A stretch of 64,000 nt of DNA from the NCBI GenBank assembly GCA_963920575.1, contig OY986965.1, positions 14,460,290 through 14,524,289 on the forward strand. Reading direction: 5' to 3'. This DNA is from Narthecium ossifragum (taxonomy: Eukaryota; Streptophyta; Magnoliopsida; Dioscoreales; Nartheciaceae). Position numbers and translations under genes: made by a program. Positions 22,630 through 32,180 of the stretch are shown piece by piece. The stretch's first letter is position 1. Every line of letters starts with the position of its first letter. The notes under the pieces are model-generated. The model saw only the letters and a program-made list of their open reading frames with translations, made no database searches and was not told where the DNA came from.

Positions 22630-23559
22630 TCAGCCAGGTTCGTATGACTGTAATGCTTCAAGCGGTGCGAAGACCTCCTTTGCTCTCTTATAACTGTGCA
22701 AGTCATCCTTCGCCATCGGCAAATCCACTTCCAGTGTAGTCTTCACTTGCTCCTGCTTGAAATTAGAGAACACCAATGAATTTACAACATCTATTGAGAA
22801 GCAATCAAAAGAGTTTGAAGGATAGGACATGGACTCAAACACTTTAAATTCAACAGTTTGACCTAAAACTGTCATGCTGAGCTTACCATCCTTCACATTA
22901 ATCATAGTATCAGCTATAGCCATAAATGGGCGTCCCAACAAAATAGGTAATTTTCTATCATTCAATAGTGCATCATCCATATCCAATATCACAAAATCAG
23001 CAGGGATAATTAACTTATCAACTTGTACTAAGATGTCTTCTACAATGCCTAATGGATATTTAATTGAACGATCTGCAAGTTGTAGAGACATCGTAGTAGG
23101 TTTTAATTTACCAACACCTAGCTGAAGGAAAACAGAGTAAGGCATCAAATTAACACTAGCTCCTAAGTCAAGCATTGCCTCCCCTATTTTTGTATCCCCA
23201 ACAGTAATATTAATATAAAAACTCCCTGGATCCTTAAGCTTGGGTGGAAGCTTCCTTTGTAGAACCGCGCTTGCCGTCTCTGAAACCATCACCTTTTCAT
23301 GAGGTTCATACTTACGTTTAGAAGTACGTAGTTCCTTGAAGAACTTTGGAAAGGCTAGCATTTTCCTAATCACATCAAGCAATGGTAAGTTCACATTAAC
23401 CTTAGATAGAATATCATAAATTTTAGAATAAGACTTATCCATTTGGGCTTTCTTCAGGCGGCCTGGAAACGGAATCGGCGGCACATATGGTGGAGGAGAG
23501 TTGTGATGAACCTCCGGAACTGAATTTGCTCTCTTTTCATGATCAAAAGCAGATGTGGC
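22630..23559 (-). pseudogene. A2 gag C-terminus and aspartic protease
   Basis: Open on the minus strand from the A1 insertion point to a stop at 22630. It begins with a proline-rich spacer, then PFPGRLKKAQMDKSYSKIYD, the pre-protease segment LPPKLKDPGSF, and the retroviral-type aspartic protease with active-site LDLGASVNLMP (near 23165) and the flap-side region ILLGRPF. It ends after LHSYKRAKEVFAPLEALQ, a linker that in the relative at 8911-9180 leads on to RT. The frame is continuous with the gag part at 33840-34208 once the A1 copy and one GTGGC duplicate are ignored, so the gene was open at this point before the insertion. The protease itself looks intact. Confidence 0.88.
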
Positions 23560-23898
23560 TGATGAGAATGCATAATGTTATATTTTTATCCCTTAATATT
23601 TAGTCTCCTATGCTTATTTAGTTCCTAAATACACTCATTATTCTTATATTTTGATTTAGGATGCAATTGAAGTCCTTAAGTCGAAAAGAAGCTGAAAAGA
23701 GTCCTTGGATCAACTTTAAAGATTTATCTGTACCTGCTCATGAAGAACCAGAGGATGTGCCATACATGGTTGGAAAGCTATTGAAGTCTAGATTCTGGAG
23801 AATTTTATGGTTCGTGATTCCGAGTTTCCTAGAGGAAGTTATGGCAATTTCAGTACCGATGCGCAGTCTGAATGGCAGAAAGGAAAATAAGCTGGAAG

Positions 23899-24260
23899 TC
23901 CGAGCGATCCGCCGATCGATCGGACCACGCAAAAACGTGACAGAACATGTGTTTTTCAGCCACAACACATCCGATCGATCCCTCCATCGCTCCTATGGGT
24001 CCGATCGATCCGACACCAATGGTTCGATCGATCGGACTTGGGAATAAAAGGGTGACAGAACGTATGCTTTTTAGAGGAACACAGTTCGATCGATCGGGCC
24101 ATCGATCGAACTCGGGAAGAGCCAGAGACGAAGGATTTTTACGAAATCGATCGATCCGACTCCCTTAGTCCGATCGATCGGGCTCGGGCGTGAATAGAAG
24201 TTGAAGATTTTAATGAGACCGATCGATCCAGCATCCAAGGTCCGATCGATCGGACTTTCC
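23899..24260. repeat. Palindrome array (CGATCGATCG) in A1 5' LTR
   Basis: About ten copies of GATCGATC, usually as CCGATCGATCGG with GTCC/GGAC at the edges, spaced 10-40 bp apart with short spacers such as CACCAATGG. It lies just upstream of the TATA box. Repeated at 32520-32877 in the 3' LTR. Confidence 0.95.
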
Positions 24261-24315
24261 CCAGTGAATAAAATCGACGATTGTGATCTAATCCGAGAGT
24301 GGATACACTTGAGGC

Positions 24316-24323
24316 TATAAATA
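24316..24323 (+). promoter_or_regulatory. TATA box of A1 5' LTR
   Basis: TATAAATA directly downstream of the palindrome array and the ATCTAATCCGAGAGTGGA block. The same box is at 32937-32944 in the 3' LTR. Confidence 0.75.
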
Positions 24324-25219
24324 GGACTCTTTCTAGGGTTTGGGGGGGATTCTTGAACACTTTTGGCTACTCTTTCTCCTCTTTTATATTTTTTCTAGGT
24401 TTTTTTTTGCTTTATGAAATCTTTTGGAGGATTGTTCTTGATGGCCCTGCGTGGCTAAATCTTGATCCTTGGTCGAGGTGACTGAAACCTCGGAATCAAT
24501 GAAACTGTGAGATCTAATTTATTTTTATTGTTCAGTTTATACATGAGTATTGGATGTTCTTCTGAGATTAAATCTTCATGGTTACCTTGTCTAATTGCTA
24601 GGAGGCCTACTAGTTTATTATTCATGGTGATCTACCGCTAGGTTTGATATCAAATCCGGAATTGTTTGATCCCTCTAATCTGCGAAGCAACTAGGATCTA
24701 ATAATTTACTGCTGATCAGATCTTATTAGATCTTAGGAAGAATATTCAACTAGATTAAATGCAACCGCTTGTGCTTGTGTTGTTTAGCTTCATCGATCTC
24801 CCTATTCTTAACGCTGCTACTAGATTAAATCTACAGCGCTTGTCTTAGGTTGTCTAGTAGTTAGGGTTAATTAGATCGCTTGTTTCTAATTAACTATGAT
24901 CGAGGAGAGCTTCGAATTGAATTCGGACGATGAATATTCATGATATAAATTGATTGATACTTGCATCTATGATCAGTTATTTGATTCTGATGGTGGATGT
25001 TGACTCAGACCAAGGTTTGTTCTCTTGATTTAACTTGTTCCTTCGCTTTAGATTATTTCTTTACTGTTTTTCCTCACGTTTAAAACCCCCCATCTTTATT
25101 CACTGAGCACAAAACTAGGCTAAACACTCTTCGTGGGATCGACTCGTACTCGCACTACTACATTCATTTTAACGGGTATTGGTTTTATTTTTGAGTGCCT
25201 GCGACAGCACATCAAATTT

Positions 25220-25237
25220 TGGCGCCGTTGCCGGGGA
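25220..25237 (+). other. Primer-binding site, tRNA-Asp
   Basis: TGGCGCCGTTGCCGGGGA, an exact complement of the 3' end of plant tRNA-Asp, 5 bp after the LTR. This is the standard primer of Athila-type elements. Confidence 0.95.
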
Positions 25238-25352
25238 GTGATTCTAGTTGATTTTTGTGTTTATTGTGATCTTTATTTTCATAAAAAAAAAAGAGTTATT
25301 CAAATTTTCTTGATTTCTTTTTCTCGTTTTGCCGGAATTCTCTTGATTGTTT

Positions 25353-27233
25353 ATGAGTATAGCTCGATCTTTTAATCAAGGTGGTTTACAGTACGATCCA
25401 GAGATAGAAAGAACTCTGCACAGGTTAAGGAGAGAAGCTCAGATAAATCCTGAGGAGGACGATTTGGCTCTTGATCACGTATTTATCAGTGATTCGGAAT
25501 TAGAAGAGGAAGTCATGGCCGGAAATCGGACTTTGAAAGAACTTGCAGCCCCAGATTTGAATCAACAACCCTTATGCATTACATTTCCTACTTTGGATGT
25601 TGCTACTACTTTTGAATTAAAATCTGGACTAATACACCTCTTACCTACTTTTCATGGACTTTCAGGTGAGGATCCGCACAAGCATTTAAAGGAGCTTCAT
25701 GTTGTGTACACAAGTATGAAACCCATGGGGGTGACTGAAGATCAAATCAAATTGAGAGCGTTTCCGTTTTCTTTGAAGGACTCGGCTAAGGATTGGCTTT
25801 ATTATTTACCATCTGGGAGTATTACTACATGGAACGAGATGAAGAGGTTGTTTTTAGAGAAGTATTTTCCAGCCTCAAGAGCGGCCAACATTAGGAAAGA
25901 GATCTGTGGTGTGAGGCAACATAATGGAGAATCTCTACATGAATATTGGGAACGCTTCAAGAAATTATGTGCAAGCTGTCCCCATCATCAAATTAGTGAG
26001 CAATTACTTATTCAATATTTTTATGAGGGCTTACTAATCAATGACAGGAGTATGATTGATGCCGCTAGTGGAGGAGCTTTGGTGGATAAAACTCCTGAAG
26101 CCGCGAGGAACTTGATTGCAAATATGGCGGCTAATTCTCAACAATTTAATACTAGACTTGACTCTTATTCAAAACATGTTAATGAGGTAAATGTTTCATC
26201 TCTTGAACAACAGATTGCGAGTCTAACTTCTCTTGTTCGTCAAATGGCTGTAGGTAACATGCAAACAGCGAAGGTTTGTGGAATTTGTTCGGTGGCGGGA
26301 CATCCAACCGATATGTGCCCAACTCTTCAAGAGGAACCCATTGAACAAGTAAATGCAGCTGGGAGTTTCCCAGGACCACCGCAGAGGAAGTATGATCCCT
26401 ATTCAAATACGTATAATCCGGGATGGAGGGATCACCCCAATTTCAACTATGGGAATCCACAAGTAAATCAGCCTACAACTCAATTTCGTCCGACTGGACA
26501 GCAATATCAACAATATAGACCGCCATACCCCCCGAGACAACAACCAAACCCAACTCCTGATTCTGGTATGTCTTTAGAAGATATGGTTAAATCTCTTGTT
26601 ACTAATAATTCACAAATTCAACAGGAGACGAAGGCTAGTATTCAAAGATTGGAACATCATGTGGGCCAGATGGCCTCAGCAATTAGCAAGCTAGAGGCGC
26701 AAAATTCGGGAAAATTACCCTCTCAAACGGTAATAAATCCAAGAGAGAATGCAAGTGCAATCATTTTGAGAAGTGGTAAAGAACTTGAGACTCCAGTAAG
26801 GGAAGTTCCTACATCTTCTGTGCAAGGAAACGAGCAAGACATCGTCGCGGACAAAATCTTTCCCGATGATGACGACGTACCTAAACGTAAGTTTCCACCT
26901 CTTTCTGATTATAAACCTGTACCTCCTTTTCCTCAGGCTTTGACAGAATCAAGAAAATATGAGAAGAATTCAGATCTATATGAGACTTTTCGCCGATGCG
27001 AGGTAAATATTCCACTCTTAGATGCTCTTAAACAAGTACCTCGTTATGCTAAATTCTTGAAGGAATTGTGCACAATTAAGAGGAAGCAGAAACTTAAAGG
27101 ATGTGAGAAGGTGAAAGTAGGGGAAAATGTTTCTGCAATTCTCAAAGAAAAATTCCTACGAAGTGTAGGGATCCAGGTATGTTTACTATCCCATGTACTA
27201 TTGGTAACACCAAATTTGAGAAAGCCATGTTAG
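25353..27233 (+). pseudogene. gag: A1 gag (5' part of gag-pol, ends by frameshift)
   Basis: Structural polyprotein forming the virus-like particle. The first ATG after the primer site is at 25353 and gives MSIARSFNQGG. A capsid-type region follows (about residues 85-230, with LSGEDPHKHLKEL, LKDSAKDWLYYLP, FLEKYFP and LHEYWERFKKLCASCPHH), then one CCHC zinc knuckle CGICSVAGHPTDMC (26277-26318) that would bind RNA, a Gln/Pro-rich stretch and a coiled-coil-like segment (SLEDMVKSLV...). Gag and protease were one frame: around 27151-27153 one base is missing in the KEKL-PPKC-type segment, which throws the frame off and ends it at 27233. Apart from that the frame is open. Confidence 0.93.
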
Positions 27234-27625
27234 ATTTGGGAGCTTCTATCAATGTGATGCCATATTCTATATATTCTTCTTTAAAACTTGGGCCTTTGAA
27301 TGAAACTGGTGTTGTGATTCAACTGTCTGACAGATCTAACGCCTATCCTAAAGGTGTAGTTGAAGATATTCTTGTGCAAGTCAATGATTTAGTTTTCCCT
27401 GCTGATTTTTATGTGCTTGATATGGAGAATGGTGATCATAGTACTCCTATTTTGTTGGGGAGACCTTTCTTGAAGACTTCCAAGACTAAGATAGATGTCC
27501 ATAGTGGCACACTTACCATGGAATTTGATGGTGAAACTGTTAAGTTTAATATTTATGATGCTACGAAATATCCTGCTGATGATTGTTCAGTGTATTCAAT
27601 TGATGTGATTGATTATTTATCATAG
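27154..27625 (+). pseudogene. A1 aspartic protease
   Basis: Would cleave the gag-pol polyprotein. Active-site LDLGASINVMP has its catalytic Asp at 27233-27235; the later motif ILLGRPFLKTSKTKIDV is typical of retrotransposon proteases. It is in a different frame from gag because of the single-base loss upstream. The frame ends in TAG at 27623-27625, directly followed by EVFEF in the same frame as RT. The stop most likely replaces a CAG glutamine codon (one C to T change), since the reading resumes without shift. Confidence 0.92.
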
Positions 27626-30600
27626 GAAGTTTTTGAATTTAGTGATAAAGATGAATTGGAAGTGGCTATTAGCAACTCTCTTGAGGAAGAAAATGAGGAG
27701 CTATCTTTGAGTACTAATTTGCAGGAAACTGTTGCAACACTGAATGATTTTTCGATAATTCAGCAATCAGATAACGATTCTTCTAGTTCATTACCTGTAT
27801 CTAATGAGAAATCATTACCTTCTGAATTGCAAGCACCTATTCCAGATCTGAAACCTCTTCCTAATCATCTTAAATATGCTTTTCTTGGAGATGAAGGAGT
27901 GTTACCAGTGATTATTTCCAATAACCTTAGTCCACCACAGGAAGAAAAACTTGTGCAGGTTCTTAAGGAGAATAAGACAGCTATTGGTTGGACAATTGCA
28001 GACATCAAGGGAATCAGTCCAAGTACATGTATGCATCGTATCTTGCTTGAAGAGGGAGCGAAACCTTCCCGCCAACCACAAAGAAGGTTAAATCCGCCCA
28101 TGATGGATGTTGTAAAGAAGGAGATCCTCAAACTGCTTGAAGTTGGAGTGATCTATCCTATTTCGGATAGCACTTGGGTTAGTCCAGTTCAAGTTGTTCC
28201 TAAAAAGACAGGAATAACCGTGTTGAGAAATCACAAAGATGAGTTAGTTCCCACCCGTGTGCAAAATGGGTGGAGGGTTTGTATTGATTATAGAAAATTA
28301 AATGCTATAACCCGCAAAGACCACTTCCCTTTACCTTTTATTGATCAGATGCTTGAAAGATTAGCTGTTCATTCTTATTATTGTTTTCTTGATGGTTATT
28401 CAGGTTACTTTCAGATTGCAATTGCCCCTGAAGATCAGGAAAAGACGACGTTCACATGCCCATTTGGAACTTTTGCATATCGTCGCATGCCTTTTGGTCT
28501 TTGCAACGCCCCAGCTACTTTCCAAAGGTGTATGGTTAGTATATTCTCAGATTATATTGAACAGATCATAGAGGTTTTTATGGATGATTTCACAGTTTAT
28601 GGAAACTCTTTTGATAATTGTTTACATAACCTTACACTTGTTCTCCAAAGATGCATAGAAACTAGCCTTGTGTTAAATTCTAAGAAATGTCATTTCATGG
28701 TTGAACAAGGTATAATTTTGGGTCATGTTGTTTCATCTAAAGGAATTGAGGTTGATAAAGCTAAAGTTGATGTCATCCAATCTTTACCTTATCCAACTAG
28801 TGTGCGGGAAGTTCGTTCTTTTCTTGGACATGCAGGTTTTTACCGAAGATTCATCAAGGACTTCTCCAAAATAGCATTACCGTTGTGCACGTTGTTACAA
28901 AAGGACAAGGCTTTTGAGTTCGATGAAGCATGCAAAAAGGCATTTGATAAGCTGAAAGAATTGTTGACTTCTACTCCAATTATTCAACCCCCAGACTGGA
29001 GCGTTCCTTCCGAGATAATGTGTGATGCGAGTGATTATGCAGTGGGCGCAGTTTTGGGTCAAAAGATTGGAAGAGCTTCTCATGCAATTTACTATGCTTC
29101 CAAGACTTTGGATGATGCCCAGAGAAATTATTCTACAACTGAAAAAGAACTTTTAGCCATTGTGTTTGCTGTAGAAAAATTTCGTTCTTATTTACTTGGT
29201 ACTAAAGTCATTGTTTATTCTGATCATGCAGCCCTTCGTTATTTAATGACGAAGAAGGAGGCAAAGCCGAGATTAATCCGATGGATACTTCTCTTGAGTG
29301 AATTTGATTTGGAGATAAAAGACAAAAGAGGAACAGAAAATCGAGTTGCAGATCATCTGAGTCGGTTAGTTCATGTGGAGGATAAACTTCGTCTACAGGA
29401 AACATTCCCTGATGAACAATTGTTTTCTGCAACTGTGACATTACCTTGGTATGCAAATATTGTGAATTATTTGGTTACTAATATGTTATCTTCTGATTTG
29501 TCTAAGGCTCAAAGAGATAAGATTAAAAGTGATGCTAAATACTATGTGTGGGATGACTCATATTTATGGAAGCATTGTGCAGATCAAGTAATAAGAAGGT
29601 GCGTTCCTGAAAGTGAAATTATTTCTATACTCACTTTTTGTCATTCTTATGCTTGTGGAGGTCACTTTGGAGTTAAGAGAACGGCCAGAAAAGTGTTAGA
29701 ATGTGGTTTCTATTGGCCTTCTTTATTTCGAGATTCTTACTCTCTTTGTAAGTCATGCGAAAATTGTCAAAAGACAGGTAATATATCCCAAAGGAATGAG
29801 ATGCCACAAACCCCCATATTATTTTGTGAAATTTTTGATGTTTGGGGCATTGATTTCATGGGTCCGTTCCCTATATCTTTTGGTTATGTTTATATTCTAC
29901 TTGCTGTGGATTATGTTTCAAAATGGGTAGAAGCTAAAGCTACCAGGACTGATGATTCTAAAGTTGTTGCAGATTTTATCAAGTCTAACATATTATCCAG
30001 GTTTGGAATTCCAAGAGCTTTCATAAGTGATCGAGGCACGCACTTTTGCAATCGGACTGTTGAGGCGTTACTACGGAAGTACCATGTGACCCATAAGGTG
30101 TCAACCGCCTATCATCCACAAACTAGTGGACAAGCGGAAGTGTCAAATCGAGAGATCAAGTCTATCATTGAAAAGACGGTAAATCCAAATAGAAAAGATT
30201 GGAGTTTGCGTTTGGATGATGCGTTGTGGGCATATAGGACTGCATATAAGACACCCATCGGTATGTCACCTTATCGCTTGGTATTTGGGAAACCATGTCA
30301 CCTTCCAGTTGAGTTAGAACATAAAGCTTATTGGGCTATCAAGAGCTTTAATATGAACATGGATGAGAGTGGAGAACACAGGAAGTTGCAACTGCAAGAA
30401 TTAGAGGAAATTCGCAATGATGCCTATGAGAGCGCTAGGATTTACAAGGAAAAGACAAAAGCTTTTCATGATAAGATGATCTCTAAAAAGGAGTTTAAAG
30501 TTGGTCAAAAAGTTCTCCTTTACCAATCACGCTTACGTTTGTTTCCAGGTAAGTTGCGTTCTCGTTGGATTGGACCTTTTATTGTTACTAATGTTTTTTC

Positions 30601-30742
30601 TCATGGTGCAGTTGAAATTCAAAGTTTAGCCACTTCCAAAATGTTTACGGTGAATGACCATCGACTTAAACCTTTCTATGAAGGCGTTCTAACAGAAAAG
30701 TTGGAAAAATTGGACCTTGAGGAACCAACTTATACTGATTGA
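27626..30742 (+). pseudogene. pol: A1 pol: reverse transcriptase, RNase H, integrase
   Basis: Open without a break for over 1000 codons in the protease frame, downstream of the [36 protein letters not shown] and the catalytic box FMDDF (28577-28591), the F-M-D-D form usual in Athila. RNase [42 protein letters not shown]. Integrase: zinc-binding His/His/Cys/Cys (29642, 29663, 29756, 29765), catalytic Asp at 29852 ([10 protein letters not shown]), Asp at 30029 (ISDRGTHF) and Glu at 30137 with the 35-residue spacing, then a C-terminal domain with [17 protein letters not shown]. All catalytic residues are kept. Only the upstream frameshift and stop prevent expression as a fusion. No chromodomain. 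Confidence 0.95.
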
Positions 30743-32160
30743 AGAAGAAAGCATGAAGTCGAGCCAATGACAATAAACAAAGGCGCTGCTTGGGAGGCAA
30801 CCCAAGGGGAGTTCGTTCCTTTCTCTTTTTATTTTCGCATTTCCATTTTAGTTATTTTTGCCTTTCTTTGCATTCCACCTTACATTGGGGACAATGTCAG
30901 TTTCAAGTGTGGGGGAGGAGATCTAGGTTGCATATGCCATGAGCAAGAATTAGTTAAGCTTGACATTTTCATAACATGATTGAATGAGTAATTTTGCGAC
31001 TTAGAATTAATTAGTTGAGTTATTTTCCTTGAGATGGTAGTGACTAAGTGAGTAGACAAAAGCCGGTGAGATTTTGAGCCTTTAGACTGACACATTCATA
31101 TCAGTCTCACTATTTTCTTTCATGAGAGATATTCTTACATGGATTTGTTTCTCTAGAACTTGCTTTGATTCTATTCGAGGTCACATTGACACATGCAGAC
31201 ATGAACATGATTAAGGCCATTTTTGTTTTAAGCTACATAAGCCAAATAGCCTACCTTGCAATTAATTTTTCCTTTTGCTAAACACCTTTGAGCCTTATTG
31301 ACTTCATTGTTAATCCATAGTACAAGCCTTAAACCTGAAAAATATTTTCGTTACCCAAGCCATAAAACTAGTGGGGCATTGATCATCATTATGACATGTA
31401 TGGGTGCAAAAGTTCAAGTGTGGGGGTGTTTGGATTTGTGGTATGGCTATATTTGAAAAAAAAAAAAAAAAAAAAAGAAAAGAAAGTGAAGGAGGAAATT
31501 GTTTCTCATGTTACAAAATATGTTTTTGAATCCTCCTAATACTCCAAGAAATGGGTATGTTTATGTAGGATCTCTACAAAGGTGGAAGTTTTTGCAAAAG
31601 ATTGTTCACTATTTCAGTTAAAAAGTATTCCTTTGAGCAATCTCTTTGCCAATGTGGTAATGTTATATGGTTTGAGTATGTTGAAGCCAAATTGAAGAAG
31701 TTGCTGAACGGAGTGATTGATTGTACATGTCTTATTGATGCATTTTTGCTCCATTAGTTCCATTGGCTTTTGAGCTACATTCCCAAATATTTCCCACCTT
31801 AATCCTGGACCCCATTACAACCTTTTGAAGTCCTTATGATTTGTGTTATGCATGTGATTCTAGTGGCGGAGAATGAGAAGATATGCAAGCCTATGGTAGA
31901 TCATTTTCATTGGAATGAATTTGAGTGAAATACATACCCTTCAAACACATGAGAGTTGAGTGTTTATTTCCGTGAGGTCTACTTATTTATTTTGCTCCAT
32001 ATTCAAGTGAAAATGCTTATTGATTGATTTTTAAGTTGTCTAAAAATATTTGTTCATGATATGTTATGAGTTGTGAAGAGCTTGATTGTTCTTTGTTGAA
32101 GGTGTTGCAACCTTGATTTCTTGAGTAGAGTGAATTTTAGTTTTGCCCGAGGACGAGCAA
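30743..32160 (+). other. A1 3' UTR
   Basis: Begins after the pol stop with GGCGCTGCTTGGGAGGCAAC (30781-30800). The hairpin ACATTG-GGGA-CAATGT is at 30882-30897, followed by the G-rich run AAGTGTGGGGGAGGAG (30905-30920); a second G-run AAGTGTGGGGGTGT lies near 31419. A poly-A tract is at 31456-31478. A second hairpin (32141-32162) stands just before the polypurine tract. Short frames here (30767-30979) have no motif; there is no env-like protein. Confidence 0.85.
30882..30897 (+). promoter_or_regulatory. Conserved 3' UTR hairpin before an internal G-run
   Basis: ACATTG-GGGA-CAATGT, perfect 6-bp stem with a GGGA loop, followed by AAGTGTGGGGGAGG. Counterparts: 899-914 (A1 remnant, minus), 4691-4710 (A3, plus, 8-bp stem), 22337-22352 (A2, minus), 58034-58049 (A1 derivative, minus). 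Confidence 0.75.
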
Positions 32161-32162
32161 AA
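32141..32162 (+). promoter_or_regulatory. Conserved hairpin directly before the polypurine tract
   Basis: TTTTGC...GCAAAA with an inner CG/CG pair and AGGA loop. Counterparts: 7304-7325 (A3, CTTTGCT...AGCAAAG), 21449-21467 (A2, ATTGCTAG-AGA-CTAGCAAT), 56765-56786 and 61234-61255 (A1 derivative). Confidence 0.7.
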
Positions 32163-32180
32163 GCTAAGTGTGGGGGAATT
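32161..32180 (+). other. A1 polypurine tract
   Basis: AAGCTAAGTGTGGGGGAATT immediately before the 3' LTR. It repeats the AAGTGTGGGGG core of the internal run at 30905. Confidence 0.9.

Larger units (their letters stand above)
23560..25214 (+). repeat. A1 5' LTR
   Basis: 1655 bp, TGATGAGAATGCATAATG to GCGACAGCACATCA. U3 holds the module shared with A2/A3 (about 23680-23880) and a palindrome array (23899-24260). TATA box TATAAATA at 24316-24323; R/U5 follow with the conserved GGGATCGACTCGTACTCGC line near 25135. Confidence 0.97.

Noticed and set aside
23899..24260. CRISPR-like array
   Set aside because: Repeats are short palindromes with irregular spacing inside LTRs of a plant retrotransposon; no cas genes; eukaryotic context.
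27626..30742. Endogenous pararetrovirus
   Set aside because: Domain order RT-RNase H-integrase, presence of LTRs, tRNA-Asp primer site and target duplication all fit an Athila-like retrotransposon; there is no movement protein and the integrase is complete.
30743..32160. env-like ORF expected in some Athila elements
   Set aside because: The longest frames here are about 70 codons, without signal peptide plus transmembrane layout.
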